Shown here piece after piece: positions 21,075 to 32,560 of a DNA stretch of 64,000 nt. The DNA is taken from contig CAUYUJ010020749.1 of NCBI GenBank assembly GCA_963575745.1, positions 443,640-507,639 on the forward strand, given 5' to 3'. The position numbers and the translations under genes were made by a program. The DNA is from Prorocentrum cordatum (Eukaryota; Sar; Dinophyceae; Prorocentrales; Prorocentraceae). The notes below the pieces were generated by a model. It saw only the letters and a list, made by a program, of their open reading frames with translations. It had not been told where the DNA came from and searched no databases. The first letter of the stretch is position 1. Each line of letters begins with the position of its first letter.

Positions 21075-22392
21075 GGCTTTGTCGGCACACCTTTTTGCGT
21101 CGCAAGTCACATGTGGTTCTGCCCCATCGTTCATCCGAAATACGAATTCATGCCATCTTAGCCCAGCCTTGTTCGATCCCCCCCCCCGCCATCCTTTGCT
21201 AGAAGCACGCAGTGCGCGCGCACTTGTGCATCGGAAGTCACGAGATTTCACGCGCGTCGTCGCGCGCGCATGCCGAGATCCTTCAACAACCTTCGGTTTC
21301 GAAAGGGTTTCAAAACTGGGTGTCAAACAAAATGCAGCATGGCGTCGGAACACTTGTTTTGTATAACTTGTTATTCTCTTGTTCTTCTTTTTAATAGCAA
21401 AAAGAGAAAAAGCGCGCGCACTGTGCTCATTCTAACGCCAAAACGAATCTGTTGTTTGTAAAAACGTCCAAAACAAGTGCCACCAAACGGGCTTAGCGCG
21501 CGCTTGTCAAAATCGCTCGAACGCCCTTGCGCGCGACCGTCGCGAGAATCCGTTGCACAAACACGAAACGAAGTGCACGCGCGCGCGTTGTCGCGCGCGC
21601 GTGCCGAAATCATTCGAAAACCTTTGGACCCCGTAGCGACCCCATAACCGAATTGCCAAACCACATTCAAAATCACATGGTATCGCAACATCAGTGGTCC
21701 ATAAAAACTTTCGCGCGCGCTCTTGCGAATTCTAAAGAAAACCGTCGCTTCTTCAAACTTTTCATCACATGCTACAGAACGGGCTTCGCGCGGGCGCGTG
21801 CCGACATCACTCGCGCGCCCTCGCGCGCGTGCTGGGGGGCACGATCCGTGTCAAATAATACCGCGCGGGCCACTCTCGCGCGCCAGCCGCGCGAGCATGT
21901 CGAGCTCTTCCCAAGATCTTCATCACCGACGGGAGGGCGCCGTCACCGTCGTCGGCGTGATCAGCATCGGCGCCCGCAATGGCCGCGCCTTCGTCGGTGC
22001 GAACATCGTCACCAGCATCGCCACTATCATCATCGTGACTACCGTAGCATCGCCACTATCATCATCGTGACTACCATCATCATGATACCACGCCCGCCCA
22101 AGTCGCCGACTCGCAGTGACGTGCCCGCTAGGAAGCGCCCAGCGGTCAGCGCCAAAGCGGCCGCGTCGGTGGCGCTAAACTAGCTGGCCACTGCGCGCGC
22201 GTGCTGGGGTCGGCGCGGTTGCAGAGACGCACCAGCCAACGCCAAGCATGCATCGCAATCGCCACCGCATTGGGTTTGCAAACCACACTGCGGGTGGGTG
22301 GGTGGGACGTGTCAACTCGCTCGTGAAAAGCAATTGCACCACATAGCTCCACATAGATCGCACTACAAAGATCCCGCCACAGATATTACACA

Positions 22393-22440
<48 letters not shown>
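21075..22440. repeat. Higher-order repeat unit U4 with TA microsatellite tail
   Basis: Head (GGCACACCTTTTTGCGTCGC ... TCTGCCCCATCGTTCATCC), two short modules (about 21210-21390 and 21465-21760) and a long module (21765-22330). A (TA)n tract follows at 22395-22440. Confidence 0.85.
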
Positions 22441-22824
22441 CTCGCACGTACTAAACCAGCTATACTGCGCCACGTAGCTTGCACCACAAAGGAAAAAACA
22501 ACTGTTTTGGGTCCACACATGTTATTTATGTGTTGGTCCGACATCGCTACGACAACGCTCAATTTCGGCTACTTTCCTGGCCACAGAAACCAATGGACAA
22601 TCAGCGCCGAGATCTCACCGGAGATCTGGGCTCGCCTCCCAGTGCCGGGAGCCGCTGGGGAGCCACGGAGCGCGCAGGCCGCCGAGGGTTCCTCTGCGAC
22701 AGCCGCAGAGGCGGCCAGCCGCAACGACCCCGCCCAGTGAGAGTGGCGCCGAAGTGGCGCCCGCCTCCTGTTCCAGGGGCGGGCGCCAGGCTCGGACTCC
22801 ATCCTTCGCCAGAGCCGCCCCCCT
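22441..22824. other. No supported gene
   Basis: Unique GC-rich sequence; nothing recognised. Confidence 0.4.
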
Positions 22825-24059
22825 ATGTTCCTTGCCCGCTTTCTCCGAGGCCCCCCCCTTTGTCCCAGACTCTGGGCGTCTCGAAAAAAGCGACACAGCG
22901 GTGTTCCATCGTTTTCGGCCTCTCGGGCCCTCCTACACGAGGCCTCGGGACCGTCAACGAGACGACCTGAGCTTCAACAAAAAACGGGCCCCCAGGAGGT
23001 AGTCGAGAGGCCGGCGGCCCGTGCCTCGAGCAAACCGCGACGCCGGACGTCTGGGTCCGTGGCTCCGCCTTCTTTCCCCGACCAGCCTCGACCGACAATC
23101 TCAGGGATGCGCCCTGAGAAACTGAGGGCATCCTTCAGGTCTCGGTATCGAGATCAAGTGACGCCAATCATCGAGATAGGGCTCTGCGTCGCCGCGCCGC
23201 TTGCTCTCTCGACGAACCCAAATGGACAAAGCCGACACCACGGCAAACCCACGGCAAGCCCTGCGTCCCGCGCCGAAACAGACGCAGGCGGCAGCGCGGC
23301 CAACCCCGTGGCAGACCCATCGCGTCCGAGGCGGCGTCTGCCCTGGAGGCCGCGGCGCCCTCCCCGAGGCGGGAGGCCGCGCGTCGGAGCAGACGGCGCG
23401 GCGAGTCTGTTCCGGGCTCGCCGCTCCCGCCCCCCCCTGGTCGACCTCGGAGCCGCCGCGCGCCTCCCCCGCCGGCAGCGGCGGCCCGCTGCCCCCCGGG
23501 CCGCCCGCCTCGGCGGGCGAGCGGGCGCGCCCAGCGCGGGCACCGAGCCGGCACTCCTCACGAGTGGTGAGCGTATGAGACGACGCCAGGACGAGGATAA
23601 AGTGGAGTGAGGATAAATCCAGAATCAGTGAGGTCTGGCGGCTCTGGAGGACCTCTCGGGCGCCGCGGCCTTCTCAGGGCGTCCCAGAACGCTCTGAGAG
23701 CGTTCCGGACGGCCCTGGAACGGATTTATCCTCGTCCTAGCTCCGTCCAAACGTATCCTCGTCTGCGCCCTCGCGGCCTGGATTCTGGGGAGCCCGCGGA
23801 CACGCGGCCTCACGGGCACGCTCCGCGCGGAGCATGCGCGAACAAAACGCCCAGCGTGTCCGCGGGATCGCAGCAATGGGGCCTGGCTCGCGAGGCCGTG
23901 GATACGGATATGATTTGCGCCCACGAACTCCAGCTCCGCCTGCATCGCGGAGTGCCGCTCCCACAGCACATCCGCCAGCACCTCTTCGGGTATGCCCTGT
24001 ACCCAGGTCCCTGGATCTGACAAGGTTTCCGGTCGCGAAGGGTAGCGACCCATGGCACT

Positions 24060-24220
24060 CCACATAGGTCGCGACCAATATCGACGGATTCTAAAATCGG
24101 TCGCGACCAATCGCGACCCATCGGTCGCGACCGATTTTGAAGCAAACTGGTCGCGACAGATACAGGAATCTTGGGCAAATTCGGTAGCGATCGACCTCGT
24201 CGGTCGCGACCAGAGAAATT
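24060..24220. repeat. Cluster of GGTCGCGACC palindromes (copy A)
   Basis: Repeated GGTCGCGACC or TCGCGACC within ~160 bp, spaced by AT-richer links. The equivalent cluster in copy B is at 45415-45575, and a third cluster is at about 25855-25915. Confidence 0.85.
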
Positions 24221-25129
24221 CTGGCCTCCAATGGTCAGGGCGTGGGCCAGGGCCGAAACGTGTTGGAAAAATCGAGACGGAGTTGTTTCGTAGTTTTCAG
24301 CCTCTTGGGGCCCTCGCCTGGCCCCAAGACCCTCAAAGAGCCATCCAGGATGAAAAACTGGTCCCTGGGACAGGGTCGGGACTTTCAGAAACCCAGCAGC
24401 ACGGGGTCCGTTCTGGGAATTGGCGGGGTCGCCACCACCTCCTCCCATGGGGCGAAGGGGGAGGCCCCTCCCCCCCGCCCCGAAGCGCCCCGACCGCCCA
24501 AGCAGAACGCCTCCAAAGGCCTCTCTGAGCCTCGATGCCTCCATCCTTTCCGGTCCTCGATGCTCCCGAAGAAGGCGGCGATGCCCATGGCGGCAGCCCC
24601 CCTTGGCCCAGGGCGCCCGGATTCTGCTCAAGACACGGGCCCCCGGTCGACCTCCCGAACACTTGGCCCGCGGGGTAAGTTTTTTTGTGTACATACCCGC
24701 AGCGGGGCAGGATCCCCGCGAGAGGCCGACGACACGGCGGAGATCACCTCTGCCTCGATCCTTCCGCGACGCCTGGCGCCTTCCGCTCCGCCGCCAGCGC
24801 CTCGCGGAGCCAGGCTGCTAAGTCCTCGCTGCTCTGCGCGCGGACGGGGCCCAGGCCCGTCGGCCGAAGCGGCGGCAGCGGCGCGAGCGCAGCGCCCTTG
24901 CCCGCGTCGAGGCTCGTCATCGGTCCGCGGGGCCTCCCGCCGATGGGCCCCCCCTGGGGGGCGCGGCCCGCAGCAGCCGGAGGCGGCTGCGGCAGGGGTC
25001 GGCGGCGGCGGGCGCGAGCCGCGTCGAGGAGCCAAAGAAGGACATGAGCGCAGGTTTCCAAGAAGTCCGCGCGGACTTCTCGGATCGGCGCTGAAGCCCC
25101 CTGGCGGCGCCTCCTCCGGCGACGCCCCT

Positions 25130-25580
25130 TGGCGCCCTCCGCTCCTCCTCCCGCTCCTCCTCCCGCTCGTCCTCCTCCTCCTCCTCCTCCTCCTCCTCCT
25201 CCCGCTCCTCCTCCTCCTCCTCCTCCTCCTCCTCCTCCTCCTCCTCCTCCTCCTCCTCCTCCTCCTCCTCCTCCTCCTCCTCCGCCTCCTCCTCCTCCTC
25301 CTCCTCCTCCTCCTCCTCCTCCTCCTCCTCTCCTCCTCCTCCTCCTCCTCCTCCTCCTCCCTCCTCCTCCTCCCTCCTCCTCCTCCTCCCTCCTCCTCCT
25401 CCTCCTCCTCCTCCTCCTCCTCCTCCTCCTCCTCCTCCTCCTCCACTCTTCTCCTCCTCCGCCCTCCTCCTCCTCCTCCTTCTCCTCCTCTTCCTCCTCC
25501 TCTTCCTCCTCCTCCTCCTTCTCCTCCTCCTCCTCTTCCTCCGCCCTCCTCCTCCTCCTCCTCCTCCTCCTCCTCCTCGT
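25130..25580. repeat. Long CTC/TCC microsatellite
   Basis: Nearly pure (CTC)n with occasional CGC or TTC. It yields poly-Leu/Pro/Ser shadow frames on one strand and poly-Arg/Glu/Gly on the other. ACTTCTCGGATCGGCGCT just before it (25075-25092) recurs inverted just after it (about 25606-25623). Confidence 0.95.
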
Positions 25581-26250
25581 CCCGCCCCCGGCGCGCTCCG
25601 CGCGCTGTCCAGCGCCGATCCGAGAAATCAGCGCGGCTCCCATGAGGCTTGAGTTTATGTATCGTGTTGTGCCTCGGCATCGGCTTCGACGGCTCCCTGG
25701 GCCGCGACCCGCGGCTACCAGGGGCGGCTGCGGCAGGGGTCGGCGGCGGCAGGCGCGGGAGAGGCGGAGGACCCTGATCTTTGGATGCATGCCCAGATTT
25801 TCCCGTCGCGATCGCCGAGATCGGTCGCTGCGTGCTTTGCTTCAAAATCCTATAGCGGTCGCGACCGATTTGGAACAAAGATCGGTCGCTACCGATCGCG
25901 ACCGAAAGCATCCGATGGTCTGGGGAGCTCGGGGGGCTGAAACGAATATCAATGGCGCGCCGCCGTGGGAAAATCATCGGCGCGTTACTACTGAATAAAC
26001 ACCAGGTCGTCGGGCGAAGACGAATAACACGCCGGCGGGGATCCCGCCGGCGGCGTGTCATTGATACTCTTTTGTCCCTCCCGAGGAGCAGGAGGAGCAG
26101 CAGCAGGCGCATGCGAAGGAGGGGGCGGGGAAGGCGAAACGCGCCCTGGGCACGTGCGTGGCCCACCTCTGCGCACCCTGAGCAGACGGGGACGGGGAGG
26201 CTCCTGCAGAATTTGTTCGCATTCGTCCGTCGACTGAAACGTAGCGCATA

Positions 26251-26859
26251 ATCGTTGTGAGGGCTCTTGGGAATGCGTTGGTCGCATCGGATCATGGCCG
26301 GAGCCACGAGCGCCCTTGCCGACCAGCCTACGCGTCCCTCAGGATACATGGCCACAGGGCTTGCTTGCTTGATGTCGTTCCCTTTGTCATCCTCTCCTTT
26401 TCCTCTTTCTCCTCCTTCCCCGACTCCACCATCCCCGCGCGAGCCCACAGCAAACTCCAAAATCCGAACGAGCCGGCGCGTAACTGACCCAGCTGGGTCA
26501 GATAAGTCGCACGTGCTTCATGATCCAGGCTGAACGAGGGGAAAAACAATAAAGAGGCACGAGTAAGGAGAGAGCAGAAAAAAACTTGCTGCCCCCCACC
26601 TGCCCACCCCCTCCGGCGCCTCCATCCCCCCTTTCTCTTTTTGTCCCCCCTCCCCCCGCCCTCCCCAATCCTGTAACATCCCCCTCATCATCCCCCTTTC
26701 TCTCTCCAGACCCTCGACATCACGCTTTTCCCCTCCTCTCCCAGACGTCATCATGTGGTGTTGATTTTCGTTTTGAACAGACAGCGCCCCGCGTCTTTGT
26801 CTTCTCCTCTTCCCCCCACCCCCCTCCTCCCATCCCTGCTTCTGTCCTGCGCGCCGGTG
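26251..26859. other. C-rich unique sequence, no supported gene
   Basis: Pyrimidine-rich from 26580 to 26850. Nothing recognised. Confidence 0.45.
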
Positions 26860-27665
26860 ACATGGCGGCAATCCCTTCGCGAGTTTCGTAGCCTCGGGAA
26901 GCACCCCATCGAAGGCCCAATGGCAGGGTCCACATGCGATTCCCCCCCCACCGCGTGCCCATTTTGGCACGCCCCGCACATGCTTCGTGGCCGCATAGGG
27001 AACTCCACCGAAGGCTCCATGTAGCAGGATCCACATGCGCGTCCCTGACCAACGCATGTCCACGTCGGTACACCTCTCACGTGTTTCGTGGCCCCAGGAG
27101 GAACCCCACCGAAGATCCCATAGGCAGAATCCACGTGCGGTTCCCCGACCACCGCGTGCCATGTCGATACAGTCCTCACACGCTTCGTGGCCCCATTGGG
27201 AAACCGACCGAAGGCCCCAGAGGCCAGGCACACAGGCGGCCCCCCGTCTACCGCATGTCCATGTCGGCACACCCCTCAATCACTTCCTGGCCCCACAGGA
27301 GGCCCCACCGAAAGCCCCAACAACAAGGTCCACATGCGGATCCCCGCCCACAACGAGTCCATGTCGGCAAACCCCTCGCACGCGCCGTGGCCCCATAGGG
27401 CGCTCCACCGAAGGCCACACATGCGGTTCCCCGCCCACCGAGTGTCCATGTCGGCACACCCCTCGCACGCCTCGTGGCCCCATAAGGAGCCCCACCGAAG
27501 GCCGAATTGCCGCATTGGCAGGGTTCGCGCGCGGTTCCCCGCCCACCGTATGTCCATGTCGGCACACGCCTCACATGTTTCGTGGCCCCATAGGGCGCTC
27601 CACCGAAGGCTCCCATCTCAGGGTTCGCACGCGGCTCCCTGACCATGTGGGCACACCCCTCACAC
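26860..27665. repeat. ~100-bp minisatellite (about 8 copies)
   Basis: Units share CATGTCGGCACACCCCTC, then TTCGTGGCCCCATAGG, CCACCGAAGGC and CCACATGCGG. Lack of stops creates a 370-codon plus-strand frame (27035-28147) and minus-strand partners; these are judged artefacts. Confidence 0.9.
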
Positions 27666-27714
27666 GCTTCATGGCTGCATCGTGGCCCGCCTGGGCCTCG
27701 ACTCCTGTCGACTG

Positions 27715-27965
27715 TCCAATTGTTTTGCCTCGCGCCGCGGACGACCCGCGCGCGTCGCTGGAATCCTCTCGGAACGACCAGCGCGCCACGCGGGGACTCC
27801 CCTGCGCTCTGCTCCATGAGCCGCCCGTTTCCCCCGCGGTGTGCCCAGTGCCGCCTCCCACGCTGTCAGCCGCCGATTGTTGTTTTGCTCCGTGCCGCGG
27901 ACGACCCGCGCGTTTCGCTGCGACTCCTTCCGAGCGACCGGCGCGCGTCGCGGGGACTCCGCGAA
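27715..27965. repeat. Tandem duplication, ~160-bp unit (two copies)
   Basis: Both copies run TTGTTTTGC, GCCGCGGACGACCCGCGCG, then GCGGGGACTCC, from about 27720 and 27880. Confidence 0.8.
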
Positions 27966-28269
27966 GCGGTCTGCCCAGGGTCGCGCCAGGGCGGAGGGAC
28001 AAAGAGCGGAGCAAGATCCAGAAAGGAAAGGGGCACGAAACAGCGGCGCCTGGGGCTTGCGCGAAACCAGGAAAACTCCCCGCTCGCCCATGCTGGCCCC
28101 CTCCATCAAGTCACCTGACCGCGATGCTCGTAATTGTATATGGATAGGTCCTCCCAGCCCTCTGGGCGTAGGTGGTCTAGTTCGTTTCCTCTTCCAACGC
28201 CCTTCTGCCCCCTCGGGGAAGGGTTTACCCCTTCCCAATGCCCCTCCCCTGGACTTGGACGGGGGGTCG
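27966..28269. other. No supported gene
   Basis: Unique sequence; short overlapping frames only. Confidence 0.4.
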
Positions 28270-28860
28270 CGAGGGGGTGGAGCGTCCGACATGTCCCAAG
28301 ACGGCTCCAAGAGTGCCCCAGGGAGCCAAAAATGACCTCCAAGATTGCTCTAGATATCCCAAGATGCCTCAAGATGGCTCCCAAGATGCTCCAAGAGGCC
28401 CCGAAAACGCTCTAAGACGGCTCCGGGTGGCCACCTAGCCTCCCAAGGAGGCCGCCAAGAGGCCCAAACCTCAGGGTAGTCAAGGTGTTTTGCTTTCTCG
28501 CCTTTTCGCTTCCGATGACCTTCCGAGGCCTCAGGATGGCTCCAACATGGCCCAAGACGGCTCCTAGAGGGGCCCCAAAAGCGCCCCAAGAGGCGATTCG
28601 TTGGGCTCCTGAGGGGGGCCATCACTGAGGCTCCCCACTTTTTTGATCGATGTCTTGCAAGATAGCTCCAAGAGCGTGTCTAAAGCTTCCAAGAGCGCCC
28701 AAAAAAGGGCCCCCAAAGGCGCCCAAGGGGCCTTTAAGAGGCCTCCAAGAGACCCCCCAAGAGGCCTCAAGAGGACTCCCGAGGCGCTCAAAGACTGCCA
28801 GGGGCCCACAGAAATGACCACCAGACGCCCCAAAGGACATTCGAGACTCCGAGAGGCATT
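28270..28860. repeat. CCAAGAGGCCC-family dispersed repeat, copy 1
   Basis: Degenerate tandem phrases such as CCCAAGACGGCTCC, AAGAGGCCC and CCAAGATGG, with an AT-richer core (CTCGCCTTTTCGCTTCC) near 28498. The same family occurs at 35640-36290 and 42350-42880, and inverted in parts of 15480-15950. Confidence 0.7.
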
Positions 28861-28889
28861 CAAGAGGTTTCTGGCTTTTTTGTTCGCTC

Positions 28890-29033
28890 TTTTCCTCCTC
28901 CTCCTCCTCCTCCTCCTCCTCGTCCTCGTTTTCCACGTTCTCCTCCTCCGGCCCCACTTTTCCTCCTCTTTGTCCTCTTCCTTGTTGTTTTCCACGTTAT
29001 CTTCCTCCTCCTCCTCCTCCTCCTCCTCCTTAG
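28890..29033. repeat. CTC/TCC microsatellite pair
   Basis: (TCC)n at about 28898-28945 and 29003-29030. 29034-30164 shows no supported gene apart from a short (CTC)n at 29226-29250. Confidence 0.85.
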
Positions 29034-30164
29034 TCATCATCCTCTTCCGTTCTACGTTCGACTAACGTACGTGCGATGCATGTTGCGTTCTCGAACGTGC
29101 GCAGTGCAGCGAACCAGGTCTGACGAGCAGCAGTCAGAAACAACAATGGCGAATCCGTGACGATGCAACGAATGAGTCGAACATCCAGAATGTGCTGCAT
29201 GGCCAAGTAACGCAACGATCCCCCGATTCCTCCTCCTCCTCCTCCTCCGAGTATTACTCCTTCTTCCCCCTCTTGGGGTACGAAGGTTTCCTATGTAGGC
29301 TTCCCTACGTCGTTGATCATGACAACTCGTTCGGACATCGTCTCTGAATGGGCTGCCCTTCTGCTTCTCCTCGTCCCCACCCGCCCAAATTACCCCACTG
29401 CATGCTCCTCCACATCCCTAATCAACGCAACTCGCCTGGGCGTCGTATCTGGATGGGCTGGTGGGATTATTTTTTGGTTCGCGGGCGCGCGAAGCGGGTC
29501 GGACGCCGGGCAGGCATGGACAGGCTGTGCCTCCTGCAAAGGGAAAAACATAGCAGCGAACGACGCCCGGTGAGGAGCGAGACTCAGCGCGGCCAATATG
29601 GCGCGAACTGGTGAAGCGGCACCAAGAACACGATGTAAGTGCTGGAAGCCGAGCAGTGAACACGGCGAAGATGTAGTGAAGCCTGCGCAGCACAGAATGG
29701 TGGAACGCCGAGCGTACTAGGGCGGGCCGCGCCAGTAGGGAAGTCAAAAGCAGCGCAGACAGCAGCACGCGGAAGGAGGTACCGCAGTACCACCCAGCCA
29801 GCGGGCGACTACGAAAGTGCGTACCGAAGGCGACGAGCACGAAGCTCGGCAGCATGCATGTCGAACAGGAAGCACTTGCAGTGCCCCGAGAGCGCGGAGA
29901 GAGAACGACGAAGAGAAACACGGGGCCAGGGGCGGGTAAAGATGGACCACCTTGCCGACAAAACACCGCCGTGTCAACGCGGGAGACGCGGCCCAAATGG
30001 CGCGGAACAAGACCCACTGGTGGCCGAACTGCGGATTGCGGCGCCGCGCATTTGGACCCCGAGCCAGACGAAGAGGCACAAACGGCGTACCCCAAGTGCG
30101 CAGGAGGTCGAGCATGTAGGGTGTAGGCCACGTCAAGCGGCGGCAAAATCCATGCAGCCGCGCC

Positions 30165-30490
30165 CAACGCGCACCCGGGGCCAAGGGGCACCCTTGCCGT
30201 ACAGGTAGGATTTCTGATGGCCGTCGGCGGCCACCGCGATCCTCGCGCGCACGAGCTCGAAGACAATAATGAGCGGCACGAGCTCGAGGACCGCGCAGGT
30301 GAGCACCACCCATCAGGTAGCCCGAGAGTGGAGCCCAACGCGTGCCCGAGGCCAAGGGAAAACCTTGTCGCACAGGTGGGACTTCAAATGGCCGTCGACC
30401 GACACCGCGCGCCCCACGTGCACGAACCCGAAGGCAAACATGACCGGCACGACAGGACCGTGCAATTGAGCACCGCCCATCAGGTAGCCC
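30165..30490. repeat. ~165-bp tandem repeat (two copies and a partial)
   Basis: CCCATCAGGTAGCCCGAG recurs at about 30308 and 30477. CCAAGGGAAAACCTTG/CCAAGGGGCACCCTTG and ATGGCCGTCG recur between. It is open on the minus strand as part of a 641-codon frame (29744-31669) that also crosses unrelated repeats, so that frame is not accepted. Confidence 0.8.
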
Positions 30491-31449
30491 GAGGGTGGTT
30501 CGGCGGGGGGCATGCGGAGGCCAGCGCGCGCAAGTGCCTGCCAGGGGGGCCGCGAAGCCATGGGCGCAGCGGGCCACTGGCAGGGATGGGGCCCGCCCGA
30601 CCGGACAACCAACGCGAACCCTTGCGGCCGTCGCGTGGTGGGGCGGGCGGGGGCGAACCCCTGGGGAAGCTAGTGCCACGCCGCCCGGAACAACCCGGAA
30701 GAGGTTCATAGGAGGCAGCTGGTAGCTGCAAGCGGTCGCAAAGACGCGGCAGATGAATGGCCGCAGTAAGCGGCCGATCGCTGCAGGCGCTCGAAAAGCC
30801 TCGGCAGGGGAATGCCCGCGGTAAGCAGCTGATCGCTGCAAGCACTCGCAAAGCCCCCGAAGAGGAATGCCCCAGGCACGGAAGACACGCATCGACATCA
30901 AGGATGCGCCATCGGAACGATCCAGCTTGATGGGGGCGCAAGATGACGGGGTCAAGACCTCCAGTCGTGAAACTTCCTGGTGCGCGGCTTTCGGTCGTTC
31001 CGTCTGCAAATTTCTCTGCGAGCCTCGGCAAAGGAATGCCCAAAGTGGACGGGCAGCTGATCGCTGCAGATACCTTGAAGACCTCGGCAGAGGCATACCC
31101 AAGGCGATGCCGCTACCACGGGCAGGCAACGAAAGAGGGGATGTAAGCGGCGGGGGGCCCTGCCTGCTCAGGAGGAGCGTTCGATGACGTCGCTGCCGAA
31201 GAAGTCGGCGGCTGTAGCGGCATGGGCGGCAGCCTGGGCCGCAGGTCGCCAGATGGCCGGCTGTCGCTGCATCCATCGGCCTCCGCCGCGCTTCCGCCGA
31301 GGCGCGCCTCGCCGCTGCGCTGGGGCGGCGGCCGGAGCGGCAGCGTGGGGCGTTGCGACCGATCGCCCAGAAGCCTGCTGTCGCTGCGCCCGTCGGCCTC
31401 CGCCCCCCCCCCCCCGCCGCGGCGCGCCGCGCAAGCTGCGCTGTCGCCG

Positions 31450-31850
31450 CTGCATCGGGGCCAGCCGCGCCGCGAAGCCCCGGAACCCGCGCGAGACGAT
31501 GCGGAGCCCAGCCGCGCGGCCTCCACGTCACGACGAGAGATTTGGAAGCGGCCCCCCGCGTCCGAGAGCATGGCCGCGCCGGCGATGGGCACGCGCTGCC
31601 GGGCCTCCCGGGCCAACGCCATCGGCGCCGGAGGGCGGGGGGGGGCCGCGAGGAAGGCGCGGCGTCCACGAAGTGGCCTCCGGACGCCTGCCGATGGACG
31701 CAACCGGCGAGCCGCCTCCGCGCGGCTGCACATAGATGGCGCTGCCCCGCGCCGCGGCCTCTGGGGGGCTCGTCGCTCAGATCAGGGCGCCGGCATTTTC
31801 GAATGGTTCGTGCGCGGCCACGCCGCCGGCGACAGGGTCAGTCGAGGAGG
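31450..31850 (-). other. Exon-like open stretches, unrecognised
   Basis: Minus-strand readings include VAGGVAAHEPFENAGAL (about 31840-31780), ARGSAIYVQPRGGGSPVASI (about 31750-31690) and PMALAREARQRVPIAGAAML (about 31635-31565). They are protein-like but lie in different frames without clear splice sites. Low confidence. Confidence 0.2.
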
Positions 31851-31904
31851 TGCGCGGGGGGCTGGCGCCGCGCGCTTCTGTTCCGGTGCCTGCTCTGTCC
31901 CCAG

Positions 31905-31959
31905 GTCGTCGGCGTCGGCGTCGGCGTCGTCGGCGTCGGCATCGTCGTCGTCGTCGGCG

Positions 31960-31990
<31 letters not shown>

Positions 31991-32560
31991 AGGCGTCGGC
32001 GCCAGCGTCGGCGTCGTCGGTCGTCTGCCCCCCGCCAAGCCGTCGACGTTGCCGAGCGCCAAGTTCCATCCCGCGGGCGGTGGAGGGGCTGGGGGATCGC
32101 GGGTCCTCGGGGCCAGGCCCAATGTCCAGCCGCTCTCGGGCAGACGCCCCCGCGTCGCGCGCTGGCCGGCGCGCCGTCGCTCCTCGGCGCTGGGGTTCGC
32201 GCTTCAGCGGGGGAGGGCGGCGTCTCGATCCGGCCCGAAAGGGCACAGGAAGATGGGGTCGAGGGCGCCGGTCGCGCTGCATCCTGGGGCGCGGCTCTCG
32301 ATCGCTCCGCCAGGATGGCCGCGGCCTCCGTCGCCCCGCGTCTGCGACGGAGGATCCGCCGCTTCCCCAGGGCGGTCTGTCCCCAAGTTGTCGGCGTCGG
32401 CGTTGGCGTCGTGAGCGTCGTGGTTGTCGTCGTCGCTGTCGTTGTCGTCGGCGTCGGCGTCTGCCCCCAGGTCGTCGGCGTTCGCGTCGGCGTCGTCGGG
32501 GTCGTCGTCGTCGTCGTCGTCGTCGTCGGCGTCGGCGTCGGCGTCGTCGGCGGGAGGGCA
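31905..32560. repeat. GTCGGC/GTC microsatellites (31905-32030 and 32390-32560)
   Basis: Two stretches of (GTCGGC)n and (GTC)n. They give Val/Gly, Ser/Ala or Arg-rich shadow frames only. Confidence 0.9.

Larger units (their letters stand above)
22825..26250. repeat. Segmental duplication, copy A
   Basis: Long direct similarity to 44349-49700. Stretches near 23870-24060 and 45215-45420 are almost identical, while other parts are shuffled or interrupted by microsatellite. On the minus strand near 25600-25670 a peptide frame (RYINSSLMGAALISRIGA) is kept in copy B with mostly synonymous changes. A protein-like minus-strand stretch (EEVLADVLWERHSAMQAELE) lies near 23910-24000, but the plus strand is open there too. 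No gene family is recognised. Confidence 0.85.

Noticed and set aside
24242-26460. Large Leu/Pro/Ser and Arg/Glu frames (467 and 610 codons)
   Set aside because: Products of the CTC microsatellite read in different frames.
27035-28147. 370-codon plus-strand frame
   Set aside because: It runs across a ~100-bp minisatellite and unrelated flank; minus-strand frames are equally open.
29744-31669. 641-codon minus-strand frame
   Set aside because: It spans two different tandem repeats and low-complexity DNA; no consistent domain.
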